From positions 9,672,001 to 9,736,000 of the forward strand of contig OX387193.1 of the NCBI GenBank assembly GCA_947561395.2: a stretch of DNA of 64,000 nt. Direction: 5' to 3'. The notes below the pieces were generated by a model. That model was not told the origin of the DNA, did no database searches, and was given only the letters and a program-made list of their open reading frames with translations. The position numbers and the translations under genes are program-made. Below, piece by piece: positions 42,508 through 54,461 of the stretch. This stretch comes from Buxus sempervirens. Taxonomy: Eukaryota > Streptophyta > Magnoliopsida > Buxales > Buxaceae. Each line of letters opens with the position of its first letter. Position 1 is the first letter of the stretch.

Positions 42508-43183
42508 GGCCAACCCAAGACCAAATCAAAAATATTTATAGTCGAGCCAAACTGAACCGGATTGGAAACTGAAATTATAAAACGAACCCAAAATAAATAA
42601 GAAAAGCAAAACCCAAACCGAAACAATCCGAACCGAATTCCATGAAATCAATTTAGTTTGGTTTGGTTTGGGTTAGACCAACACATGCTTGTGCTCAAAC
42701 AAGGGTATTGTTTGTAATATCCTCAAATTTTAAAGGTAAATTTTCAAAATTTAATATATATTGTATTATATATAATATATATTAGGTTGGTTCAATTTGG
42801 TTTAGGCAAATATATGAATTCGGTTTGGTTTGGTTCTGTTTAGCCGAGCATCCAATTCAAAACTGAATCAGCTTACTTTGGTTTAGAATTTTGGACCGAA
42901 CTGAACAACTATCCAAACCGAACCAAAGTCAGTTTGGGTCATTTTGGGTTCGGTTTAACCCGGACAGAGTTGCACCCTTATTTAAATGTATATCTTTTTT
43001 TTTTTTTAAGTTTTCCTTGATTATTTTCATTTATTCCAAACATAATAAAATGAAAAATTTTCATTTTCAAATCTATTTTCCAATGTCCATTCAAGCAGTT
43101 GAAAAACTTTGATTTCCTGAAAACATTTTCCAATGTAAATGTTTTCCAAAAAAAAATGTTTTACACCAAAACAAGCGGAGTAC

Positions 43184-44450
43184 CTAAATGAGGTTTTCAA
43201 GTCTTTTGAGGGCATTTTGGAAAAAATTCTCAATGGACCGTAAATGATACCGATCCTAAATTATTTACTAAAAGCCAATTATCAAGATTTTGTCGACTGA
43301 ATCTGAATTATTTTGAAAAAGTACCACTAAAAACCAATTTTCCCTTATTTGTTTTTCCAAGATATATTTCGTTGCATTCTAATAATTTTTAGAAAGAGAA
43401 AAAGAAAAGTCGTCAATATATTTTAATCTGAAAGCTAGTTAAACCTTTTAATAGTAAAATATATATGTCCAACAAACTCATCAATATGATCATTTTCTAT
43501 CCTCTCAAAGGGGAGTATCAGTAATTTATTTCACTCTCTCTACTTTGAAGTGGAGAGTTAGGGAGATCCGGGTGCGATCGAGGAGACACCCTTATTATTT
43601 ATTAATAAAAAAATAGTACTGATATAATATATAGTATATTTAGTAAAATAAGAAATAATTTATGAGAAAAGCAAAAACGCAAGCTGCTTTATATATTTAA
43701 AATTTATGTTCTTTCTTCTATTCACATAAGTAAATAGTTGAAGCCTTTAAAAAATGGAAAAATAATATCTTATAATACATTCAATATATCACAACAAACA
43801 TTAATTAGACTATGTTGAACTCTAGATGTGATGCCCGTGCATGCATCGATTTTGAGCTGGTCAAGTTCTCTCACCACATGGAGAGCCCTGCGCACTTGGA
43901 GTGAGTGGAAGGTTCCGGCCGGTAAAATCTTGATAAGATTGATCAGAGAAACAAATGAATTGAGACTTCAATTACTTGCTAAAGTGCAGAATTTTTTTTT
44001 TCTAGGATATACTCTCTTGATTAATTAATGAAACTATCTCAGGATGATTTAATAGTTTTTTCATAATGTGATTTTTCTCACATTAGGCTATTCCCTTTTA
44101 ATTGGTTTTATCTAATTATAACAAAATGTGTGAAGGTTTTCAAAATCTTTTGAGAGCATTTTTAGATGAAACTCTTAATTAACAGTAAAATGACAATGAT
44201 TCTAAATTATTTTAAAAAAGTATCACTAAAAACCAATTATCAAGATTTGATGGACTGAATCTGAATTATTTTGAAAAAGTATCACTGAAAACCAATTTCC
44301 CCAGCAAAGAAAATGAAAATACACGAATAGAATATATAAAATGGCATAAACTCCATCCTTCCACGGTAAGACAACAGACCATGGTACTTAGGTAGATCCG
44401 AAAAACAAATCCAGAGTCCTCGTAGATTAAGTTGCTCGTAGGTGGACCAA
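43184..44450. other. Non-coding block with direct and inverted repeats
   Basis: No gene seen. The stretch about 43370-44125 is the reverse complement of about 63120-63835. AATCTGAATTATTTTGAAAA with AGT(A/A)CCACT occurs at about 43300 and 44258, flanking it as direct repeats. Confidence 0.6.
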
Positions 44451-44488
44451 GCTAGAAAGAGTTTTGTAAATATATTGCTAGAAAGAGT

Positions 44489-44702
44489 TTTGTAAATATA
44501 TTTATGATGCGGAAGCATTCGATCTACTTACTGTAAAGTTTAAGGTAGGAAGTGTTTTGGCTTATGTATAGCCTCGTGTAACCGTGGCCCAACCGTCTGG
44601 GGGAGGCCAGGTCTCTGAAATTCTTGTAATCTTCTCTCCTTTTGTGAGTATATTTCTTATTTAATTTTCAAAAATAAAAAAGAAAAAAAAAAGAAAAAGA
44701 AA
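44489..44702 (+). mobile_element. 5'-truncated LINE-like insertion, TSD GCTAGAAAGAGT
   Basis: GCTAGAAAGAGT occurs at 44477-44488 and 44703-44714. The insert ends in an A-rich tail (from about 44670) after GGGGGAGGCCAGGTCTCTG and TTGTGAGTATATTTC. A 26-base tandem copy of the target lies just to the left (44451-44502). No coding sequence remains. Confidence 0.65.
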
Positions 44703-45113
44703 GCTAGAAAGAGTAAAAACCATGACTGTGTCCGAAAGTTTGATTCTTAATGGAACTCTGCCGTACAATGTCGTGGACTATGCGTTGACACGGCTCTTTT
44801 ATTCGTGTCTACCATTAAATCAACAACTTCATAACCTCATATCCGATAATGTCGTTGAATCATTGAAACGGGTAATAAGATAGAACCGAAAAGACAAAAC
44901 CTCGAACAGATGGAGAGCAAAACTCGTTTTCGAATTTTCACAGAGATTTAGAAGCATCAGAAGAGATACCTTTTTTGATTGGGAAGAGAAAGCAGAGCAG
45001 TTTCACATGCAATTACGGACAAACCCTTTACAACAGTAAGAACACTCAATCTATACACTAAGAAATAAGAATTAGAAGAAGCACTGATACAACGCAGTAA
45101 TCAGTCCATTGTC

Positions 45114-45540
45114 AAGCAAGCCTCTCTTCTCCCTGAATTTCAACATCGTCATCTTTGTTGATGTTGCTGAACCAGCTGGGTGAGCCTTCTTTGGTAGACC
45201 ACCACGAGTTCTACCACTTCTTGAAGAGGCCTTTGGGTAGGCGGAGCTGAAAGGTTCCGGTGGACGTCTACGCCCTCTTTTTGATCGGATGAGATCCTGT
45301 ACAACCTTTATCTACAATCTTATATGCAGCTTTTCATAGGATTGCTTAAAAATTTACAGATATGCCATTCATAATACACATGGCATGATCCTGTGAAAAG
45401 CTACATATAAGGTTGTAGATAAAGTTTGTACAGGATCTCATCTGCTTTTCCGATGGGGTATTAGAGTTGTCTTTCTTGTCGCTATCTGTATTCGGATTTC
45501 GAACGCAATGAGTTCTCACTCCTTCTTTGGTACCCTTCTT
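45114..45540 (-). pseudogene. Possible small basic protein gene, split by a MITE
   Basis: On the minus strand an acceptor TTGCAG precedes 45540, then a frame reads KKGTKEGVRTHCVRNPNTDS and ends SEKQ at about 45447. A 164-base MITE (45283-45446) follows. Beyond it an open frame reads KRGRRRPPEPFSSAYPKASS, then RSGRTRGGLPKKAHPAGS, to a stop near 45070. Lysine/arginine and glycine content suggests a nuclear nucleic-acid-binding tail. I do not recognise the family. An upstream donor-acceptor pair (CTCTCAG near 45570) may mark a leader. Whether it is a real gene is uncertain. Confidence 0.35.
45283..45446. mobile_element. Palindromic MITE within the possible minus-strand gene
   Basis: GATGAGATCCTGTACAA and TTTGTACAGGATCTCATC form the ends, with arms of about 50 bases including TTTATCTACAA / TTGTAGATAAA. 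Same family as 32474-32639. Confidence 0.8.
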
Positions 45541-45719
45541 CTGCAAGTTAGAAACGTCAAGAATATGTAAACAGGCTGAGAGAAGACGATAGCTTGAAGA
45601 AGAGAACGGTGGTGGAGGATGGGGAGAGGATAAGAGTCGTTTTGGATTCAGATTTTGGAATGAGGATTGTTTTAGAGCTTTCGAGAACGGGGGTGGAGGG
45701 ATGGGGAGAGGATAGTAGT

Positions 45720-46461
45720 ATGATAAACAAATAATTAATTTACCTTGTTATTTAATATAATAAAATTATGTGTAAAAGTACAAATTTCCTTTAGAATTCA
45801 CTTTTACATATAACTATTTAATATAGTTATCTATACTAATTTATTACAAGAATACTTTTATATTATAATTAATAAAATTTTTAACACATATAGTAAATTA
45901 TAAATAATAATTATATGTATGGTAGCCAATATATATTTATATTAAGATTTATCCTATGGTAATTAATTATATTAAAATATAATTTTATACTCAATTAAAA
46001 TCCGTTAAATGAAAAATAACATTCTATCTTTCTTTCTTTCTTTTTTTTAAAATTTAATCACAATGGTAAATAGATAAGGATTTTGGATTATAGTATGATG
46101 CTTTTTTTTTTAATCCATAATTAACGTGGAAGTCAAGATAAAAGATTTTTTTCTTAATAAAATTATAATATTTAGGTAGAATTCTAGAAAGTAACTAAAT
46201 ATTATTATTAATAGAAAATATAAGATAAGAGCAAATGATCCTATTTAATTTTTATAAGGGAAAGATTATTTTTAATATAAATACTATAAAATAAAAACAT
46301 TATATATAATTCCAGATCGAGTAAGTTATTTTTTCTTTCTTTAAGGATGAATAATATTAGGACTCTAAAAGGTCTAAACGATTAATTTCTCATATTTATT
46401 TGTAAATCAGTTTATTCTTCATCATGTTCTAATCCTCTTCTTCTTTCTTCTTCATCTTCAG
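45720..46461. other. AT-rich intergenic sequence before the beta-galactosidase relic
   Basis: No gene seen. The first exons expected of the beta-galactosidase (signal peptide and the HYPRSTPEMW region) are not here. Confidence 0.55.
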
Positions 46462-49400
46462 TATGATTTTTCAGACAACTAAGATCTCATCAGATTTCTA
46501 AAGACTGTCCAAGATGAAGGGATGTATGCTGTTCTTCGCATTGGACCTTACATTTGTGGAGAATGGAACTGTGGGTACATACTATATACATTCATTTTTA
46601 TTTTTTTGATTTACATGTTACTTTATGTATTAATTTGGATGTTCATTATTTTTTTAATTTTTGAACTTTTTTTAGAGGATTTCCTGTATGGTTGCATAAT
46701 TTGCCAAATATTCAGCTCAGGACGGTAAACATTGTCTACATGGTAAGGAATTAACCTTTTGTTTGTTATGATTTTGCTTCCTGAAATTTTTTATTTGCTT
46801 GTGTAAATACTGAACATGTTCTTTATGTTGACTTCTTAGAATGAAATGAAAACCTTCACAACCTTGATCGTCGGCATGGCGAAAAAAGAGAAGCTGTTTG
46901 CATCTGAAGGAGGGCCTATTATTCTTGCTCAGGTTTTCATTTATGGATCTTAAATTCACATTTTTATGTAATAATCAATTATTATTATTTATATTGGTAT
47001 TTCATTCTGTTATATCTCATGGAAAAGATCGAAAATGAGTACGGTAATGTCATCAGATCATATGGAGCTGCCGGAAAATCGTACGTCAAAAGATATGCGC
47101 GGCAGAAGCTTGAAATATTGGAGTTCCATGGATAATGTGTCAAGAGAGCGATGCGCCGGCACCTATAGTACGAATAAAGCTGATCAAGTTGGACTGATTC
47201 TTTTGCAATTTTACATTTTTATTAGTAGGTTTAATTTACCTATAAAATTTTTGGCTTAAATTTTCTCAGATCAATACATGCAATGGATGGTATTGTGATC
47301 AGTTCACTCCTAACAACCCAAACAGCTCTAAAATGTGGACTGAGAATTGGTTGGGCTGGTGGATTTCTAATATCTTCTTGGTTTAATTTTCCCTTTTCCT
47401 TGTTAATTTATATTTCAGTTCTTAATTTATATATCATGTTGCATCTTTTAGGTTTAAGAACTGGGGAGGTCAAGATCCTTTTAGAACTGCAGAGGATCTG
47501 GCTTTTGCTGTTGCCCATTTCTTCCAATTAAAAGGCACTTTCCAGAACTACTATATGGTTGGTATCCATCATTCATACAAATTTACACAAAAATTTAGAA
47601 AATAAAAGAAAAAACTGTTTTGTTGATTTTTTTTCTTATTAATTTTTATCCTGGTATGGTTTCAGTATCATGGAGGCACCAACTTCGGCCGGACTGCAGG
47701 AGGGCTGCATATCGCGGCATCATATGATTATAATGCACCTCTTGATGAATATGGTACTTAATTAGAATTTATAATTGTTTTAGAAAGTTTAGTTATCATT
47801 ATTGTTGTTATTTTTTTGGATTTAGATTACTGATGCATTTATAACTTCAATAATTTTGAAGGTAACTTGAATCAACCCAAGTGGGGGCATCTTAAAGAGC
47901 TCCATCTTTTGCTCAGATCAATGGAGAAGACTCTTCTGGAGATGTAAAGAGCTTTGATCTTGGAAATTCTTGCTGGGTGGGTTCACATCTTCTTCTATGT
48001 TATTAATTGCTTCAGATGTACTTTTAAAAGTGATTGAGCTGTGCTAACCCTTTAATCTTTATATCGTTAAGGGGACAATTTACACTTTTGAGGGAACATC
48101 AAGCTGCTTTTTATCTAACCTAAACTCCAACAAAGATGTCAATGTTACCTTCCAAGGTGCTGCATATACCATACCTGCTTGGTCTGTGAGCATTCTTCCT
48201 GATTGCAAAAAGGTCACCTGCAATACCGCTAAGGTAACAAATCTATGCTTCGATTCTTTCTCTCTAATATACTTGGGTTTCCTGTGTGTGTTATGAAAAT
48301 CTTTACAACTGTCATTGTTTCTTCAGGTTAATTTTCAGACATCAGTGATGGTGAAGGTGCCCAAAAAAGCTGAAAATGAACCCAAAAGCCTTGTCGGGTC
48401 ATGGGTGCCTGAGTATACCTAGAGCACTGTCCAGCATGGTAAGGGTCATTTCCATACTGACCGTATAATGGAGCAGAAGGCCGTGACCAACGACACCAGC
48501 GATTACTTGTGGTACATGACTAGGTAATTTTTCTTAAATCAACCATTTATATGTTAAATAATCATTCCTTAAGAAACTTTTTGTATAATTTTCAATACTT
48601 TGGCTGATCTTTTCTGCTATTGTAATTAGTGTAACACTAGAAGATAATGATCCAATTAAGGGCGACCACGTGACACTGAGGGTGAACACTGCAGGGCATG
48701 GACTTCATGCTTATGTTGGTGGCAAGTACATAGGTAAGAATTCTCAAATATCTATTATCTGTTACCTATTTCTCAGTTCTTTTTGTTTGGTATGTGGTTG
48801 TGAATTTATTTTTTTGTTATAGGATCTCAATGGGCTAAATATGGACAGTACAGCTTTACGTTTGAGAAACAAACTAAATTGAAGCATAAGCTGAACCATA
48901 TTACACTGCTCAGTGGTACAGCTGGGCTGCCCAATTATGGTGGTAACTTTGACACAGTACCAGTTGGAATTGTTGGTGTTCAACTGATCAGAAAGCACAA
49001 AGATGAAGAGATAACCATGGATCTGTCCCAACACAAATGGGTTTACAAGGTAGGCTTGAATGGTGAAGAGAAGCCGCTTTACAAGCTTCAACCTGCCAAT
49101 TGGAAAACCACTGATCTTCCTACCAATAGGATGCTGACTTGGTACAAGACACACTTCCAGGCTCCTCTTGGAACAGACCCCATTGTGTTGGTCTGCAATG
49201 TATGGGTAAAGGCCATGCTTGGGTGAATGGAAAGAGCCTTGCTCAATACTGGCCGAGCTACCTTGCCGATGAGAAAGGCTGCAGCGATACCTGTGACCAC
49301 CGTGGAACATACAGTAACAATAAATGTCCAACAAACTGTGGAAAACCCTCTGGTGAGGAAAACTTACAATTCATGCTTGATTAATAGTTAATTCCCTTAA

Positions 49401-49889
49401 AAGTTTTGTTTGATTGAGTTTCATGCATTACTAGCTAACACATTGGTTTTGTTTGAGGAACTGGGAGGCAATCCTTTTGATGTAAATTTCCGGACTGTAA
49501 CTATTGGGACAGCCTGCGCACATGCTTCTGAAGGGAGAACAGTGGAGTTGTCATGCCAGGGTGGCCAAACCATCTTAGAAGTCCGGTTCACTAGCTTTAG
49601 AAACCCGGAAGGTAGTTGTGGATCATTCAAGAAAGGTGGTTATGATGCCAGCAACACTTTATCCATTGCTCAAAAGGTAATTCATCTTGGAATTCTTGGG
49701 AGTGTTGGTTCTCTAGATTCATTAACAGGAAACTGAATTATCATTGTTTTTTATCTTATGTATTTTTTGCAGGCTTGTCTTGGCAAAGAGAGTTGCTCAA
49801 TTGATGTCTCTGAGTCCACATTTGATACTGGAAATTGTGGTGCTGACAGTGATTTCCCAAAGAGCCTTGCAGTGGAGGTAGCTTGTTAG
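46462..49889 (+). pseudogene. GH35 beta-galactosidase pseudogene, 5' exons lost
   Basis: Fourteen exons can be followed by splice sites: 46462-46574, 46676-46742, 46840-46932, 47028-47167, 47270-47358, 47452-47557, 47666-47753, 47872-47976, 48072-48233, 48327-48523, 48630-48733, 48823-49352, about 49440-49676 and 49773-49889. They hold the GH35 marks in order: [59 protein letters not shown], and a carboxyl SUEL-type galactose-binding lectin domain ending at TAG 49887-49889. Intact relatives hydrolyse terminal beta-galactosyl residues in the cell wall. Breaks: stops at 46480-46482 and 48420-48422, frameshift plus TGA in exon 4, frameshifts in exons 8 and 12, loss of the YHVPRSW segment, and no signal peptide exons. 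Confidence 0.88.
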
Positions 49890-52800
49890 TCTTCCTAATA
49901 GGAAAGGTAGGGTTTTTAGAGTCTAGGTAGGAAAGTTACAGGGTTTTTAGTGTCAAGTTATTGAGAATGTTTGGAAAAAGGATGAAGAAAACAAGAGTAA
50001 CATCAATGTTCAATTGAATTAATGAATGAAGAATTATAAAATTGATTTTCTCATGGCATCCAGAGTTCAAAATGATCAAGCTCTTTCTTTTCTGTAATAA
50101 AAGAATGCAACAATTTTATAAAGGCAGAACACGGAAGAAACCAAAAAATTCATTGATACCAGATTGCACAAAAAAACAACAGAAAAAGTCTAATCTCTTC
50201 ATATTCTCACGAACAGAGCTGTGAGAATATTTCTAATGGAAACATAGGTACCTTATATGGAAATTGACATAGATCTTAAGGATTGCATTGATTTTTCTGA
50301 TTTTCTTTATTATTCTCCCCCATTTTGTGTGTGTGAACTGGAATTTCATCCTTCGTATGATTTGGTTTTGAGTTTTTTTTATCTTCGATTTACTTTATCA
50401 TTAAATTTTAATTGAGAATCTTTAGGGGAACTGAAAATGCTTATATTTCTTTTCATCCTTCCCCATTAGACTTTCTATATATTTCCTTTTAAGGTACCTG
50501 TGTTTCCATTTTGGAGCTCATCATTGAGTCAGCAGAGACTGCAATGAGTAAATCTGAACCGGATATCATTTTTCTTTACTATAAGAACCTAAGAAATAAT
50601 GATTAAAACATCCGCAACATCACTTGTCACAAATAATGAAAAATCTTCATTGAGAACTCATTGAGAACTTCAACAAAACTTGGATGGAATCAGCCTTACC
50701 ATTTGAGAGGTCCACCTAAAGCTTTTAGTTCAACCAACGATAATCCACCATAACATTAATATCAACAACAAAACCCCTGTCTCGTATATTTTATATTTTA
50801 ACGACAATTTCTTAATTAGACTCCTCTAAAAAAATAAAAGTTTTAAGATAAAAATATTTCATTGACAGTAATGATTATTTTAAGCACACCTTCCCCCGAA
50901 AAATTCATTTTAATATTCCTTACTTAATGATAACTTAAAAAATTAATGAAGTAGAAGAAATAACTTATAAAAATAATAAGATAGAATTCAAATAATCAAT
51001 TGAAATAAACTAAAACATTTTAAGTAGTCATACACACAAATAAATTGATAGATTTATCTGCATGGGTGCATGCATGTGCATATTTGTGCATGTTCCAATA
51101 GAGAATGCCATTTCAATTCTAAATATTTAAATGGCTGTTTGTTTCAATTAATTTGTTGTAATATTATAACTTGAGAACAATTTAATATCAAATTATATGA
51201 TAAACCATGGGACTAAAAGAAAATACAAAAAAACAAAATAAATTATTTACCTTGAAATTAACTACTAAACATTTAGTTTGCTCCAATATCTCAATCAAAT
51301 ACTGCTACAAAAGCAAACAAAAATCAAACAAATTAAATAGGAGTTAAACCAATTCATTTGAAAAAACAAAATTAAACAAGAGTTAGATTGAAAGACATAT
51401 AATATAGTTTTTATGAAATTTTATATATTTATCAACGATAATAGATTTACCTATTTCATTAAGGAAATGCAGATTATAGAAGTATAGAAACTGCCATCTA
51501 TGGAATGGAAATGGTGAAGGTTGGGGAGAAGCAATTATCTTAAGCAACATATTTATAAGCTTAAATCATTTACATAATTTGTTAGTATCATTTACAATTT
51601 GTTAGTATCATTCAAAATGTAAAATGTGTGGCAAACTATTCATAACAATCTCACTATGCTCTATAATGAAAAAAATAATATTTAATTACTTACAATAACA
51701 ATTGCATTGTGCAAAGTAGATGTCTTTACATGAAGTCACGTAGTTTCAAACTAACTATGAAGAAAATAATTATTAAGTGTATGTTATTAAATCATTAAAA
51801 TTATTATTATTATTTAATGATAGTGCACATCTAAAATAATTAAAAAAGAATTGGAATCCAATCAAATATACATTAAATAAAAAAATTTCTACAATGAAAG
51901 TGACTTCACTAAAATGAATTAAATATGATAATCATTTTAAATTATTAAAATATATACAAAGCTCCATTTTCCATTACATTATATTTTAAGGCATTTAAGT
52001 CTCATGTTAGATATATTAATTATTTTAATAATTAGTATATTTAACTAATTAAAATAAGTATTTTGATGATTACTAATATCTATTAATAATTATTTGATTA
52101 AATTATTATCGTAGTATGATCCCTTTTACTTTTAGATGATGTTGATGGCCTAGTATATCCAACCATAGTGGCCTCACCATCTTGGATGGTGAGCAACAAT
52201 CTTAGGGAACAAGGGATGATAAAAATACTAACCAATATATTTCAAAGAGTAAATTTCAGAAACCTCTTGATGTATGCGCTAATCATACATATCTTCCTTC
52301 ACATTTCCAAGATAACACTTTCCCCCTTGTAAGAGGCCATTCTTATAAAAGTTTTATTTGTGTTTATTTAAATGCCCTCTACTTTACCAGAAAATTACTT
52401 CCCCTATTTTTAGTAAAATTACTTCTTCTCTTTCTTTACTCTTTTTTCTAACTCACCAAATAATTAATTTGAAGGATAAATTCTTGTTTCTACACTAACA
52501 AGATTGATGATATTAGCCATATTTGTCAAAAAAATTGGATGGCCACTTAACGAAGGGCGACGAACATGACATTTCTACAAACCTTATGGGGAAAAGTGTT
52601 ATTTTGGAAACGTGAAGGAAGGTATGTGCTATTAGTGTAAACATCAAGGAAGATTTCAGTAATTTATTTTATTTCAAATCATCTATACCTTGGGAATGGC
52701 AACTAAATGAAACGTGGAATTTAGAGTACAAACCCTAATACATATTACACATCTTCCTCAAGTTATTGGGTTTGAGAACACATTATTGGTGATCTTTGTT

Positions 52801-53120
52801 TTGTTTGAATTTAGTAGGATTTTTTTAGTAATTCTAACTATTGAAATTATTTAGTTAGATAATTATTAGAGAGGAGTCTAATTCAGCAAGTTTCAATTAA
52901 TAATTTCAATAATTGCAATTCTTTTAGTTATATAAATGTTGGACAAGAAGTCTATATGGCGAAGGATGACTAAATGACTCACGACAATAATTAAAAAAAA
53001 ACAATTATATTACTAAAATTCAAGTTATTAAAATTTTCATAGTAAGTTTTGGAGAAAAAATTTGCACAGGATGACTAATTAAATGATTAATTGCAATAAT
53101 AAAAAAAGATACATTGAAAT
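49890..53120. other. AT-rich intergenic region, no gene seen
   Basis: Contains the likely downstream flank of the pseudogene, then long AT-rich sequence with few phrases worth noting (ATTTGTTAGTATCATT twice near 51580). One inverted-repeat MITE is at 52246-52676. Confidence 0.6.
52246..52676. mobile_element. Inverted-repeat MITE (related to TTACCTCC family)
   Basis: AAATTTCAGAAACCTCTTGA and CCTTCACATTTCCAAGATAACACTT face AAGTGTTATTTTGG, CGTGAAGGAAGG and ATCAAGGAAGATTTCAGTAATTT. Arms are about 80-90 bases. It resembles the MITEs at 34979 and 57183 in layout. Confidence 0.65.
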
Positions 53121-53345
53121 TCAAAATTCTAAAACAAGATTATTTTTTGTATTAAAGATTCTAGAAAAATCTATTTTTGGTTTGTGCAAATAAAAAACAT
53201 TACGTAATTTGTGCACTTTTGAAATTAAAGATTCTAAAAAAAGATATTTTTGGTATGTAAAAATAAAAAACACATTATGTAATTTGTATAGTTTAAAAAT
53301 TAAAGTTTCTAGAAAATGATATTTTAGGTATGTGAAAATAAAAAG
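53121..53345. repeat. Tandem repeat, three units of about 66 bases
   Basis: The phrases AAGATTCTAGAAAAATC / TTTTTGGTWTGTGCAAATAAAAAAC / TTACGTAATTTGTGCA repeat three times with change. AT-rich; no function evident. Confidence 0.75.
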
Positions 53346-54230
53346 CATTTTAAGTTGTTAGTGCTTTTAATAATATAAATATAAATATAATGCAGTTCTC
53401 GTTACCAACTTAAAATAATTGAATAGCTTTTGGTATGGGCTACATGGGTTAGGGCTTCCCATCTTAACCGTTAGAGATGGCTTAAATTAATTAAATGAAA
53501 AAATGAGCGAGGTAAGAAAAACTAATACATCTAAACAAGCTGAAATCGTCTTATGCTTTCTCCTGCAGCAGATGATGCTACCTAAGTGAGATGCTGCATG
53601 CTGAGTGAGATGCTGCCGCACAGCGATTGTTTTTCAAATAATAAAGGTCTTTTCACATTTTTCAACGTAATAAAACACTAGTTGTGAGATGCTGCACGTG
53701 GCAGCATTTCACTCACGTAGCATGACAATTTCATCCAGCGTAATACACGAAAGAAAAGAATGTCACTTGCCAAAAAAAAAAGTATTTAATTTGGTTGGGT
53801 TTGGGCATTTAAGCGTGTTCATTGAACAGGCTTGGTCATTAATCACAAGCCCGAACCCGCCCAATGATCAGCCCTACATATGGGTAAGGTGTGAAATTTA
53901 AAAAGTATTTAATTTAGGTAAACTATCATTTACCTAAACTGCTAAGTTTACAACGATAAAATGATCTAAAATTTATCGTACTCATCAGTCAACTCTCAAC
54001 GGCCATAATCATCAGTTGGTGAAGGGGGAAGGTAATTGAATTCATTGTATAACTCAAGACTCAACTCTCAACACACAAAAGAAAAAGGCTTCCAAATCAG
54101 ATCAACTATACTCCGTGAAGGTCCTTGAGCGTTTAATTTGATTATTGAAGAGACTACATAAACTTACGTAGGTATCTTGTATTTGACTCTACCTATTAGT
54201 ATCCGGTGGCCTCCTCTGTTGGAGAAGAGG
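53346..54230. other. Intergenic sequence, start of locus copy 3
   Basis: No gene. GAGATGCTGC words recur near 53590 and 53690, remnants of the Mutator-type MITE family. From about 54050 the sequence matches 21955 onward. Confidence 0.5.
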
Positions 54231-54461
54231 GAAGAAATCTTTTGTGGCCTTTTCCTGAAACGGTCCCTGCATGATGTGACTGTGAGATGCTACTATGTAG
54301 AGCATCTCAGGACCAGAATTTTTTCATTGTTTTAAATGTTTTTAAGTGAGATCCACATGGCAAAACACTGGTAATGAAATGCTCTACACCATGACAGCAT
54401 CTCATGGTTGCATTAGGGACCGTCTTAGGGAAAGGCTACAGACGATTTCATTCCTCGAGAA
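54231..54461. mobile_element. Mutator-type MITE relative in locus copy 3
   Basis: GAAATCTTTTGTGGCCTTTT and AAAGGCTACAGACGATTTC form inverted ends, with GGTCCCTGCATGATG / CATTAGGGACCGT and GAGATGCT words inside. Same family as 58168-58389. Absent from copies 1 and 2. Confidence 0.6.

Larger units (their letters stand above)
40667..42980. mobile_element. hAT-type MITE nested in the above, TSD TTTAAATG
   Basis: TTTAAATG occurs at 40659-40666 and 42981-42988. Ends are TGGGGTGTAACTCGGG and GAGTTGCACCCTTA. The interior has repeated CCGAACC/GGTTCGG words. Excluding the solo LTR it is about 500 bases. Confidence 0.7.
40470..43183. mobile_element. MITE with GGCTCCGTTTGTTTTG ends, carrying two nested insertions
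   Basis: The left end GGCTCCGTTTGTTTTG with GATGTAAAA after it mirrors the right end TTTTACACCAAAACAAGCGGAGTA. Between lie AAAATGWTTTTCC words in inverted order. Net of nested elements it is about 390 bases. Copy 3 near 63113 lacks it. The target duplication is not clear by eye. Type is probably hAT or Harbinger. Confidence 0.6.

Noticed and set aside
45346-45546. 66-codon minus-strand frame as one protein
   Set aside because: Its second half is translated from the MITE at 45283-45446; only the first part is a candidate exon.
53121-53348. 75-codon minus-strand frame with repeated segments
   Set aside because: Translation of a 66-base AT-rich tandem repeat; no sign of selection or promoter.
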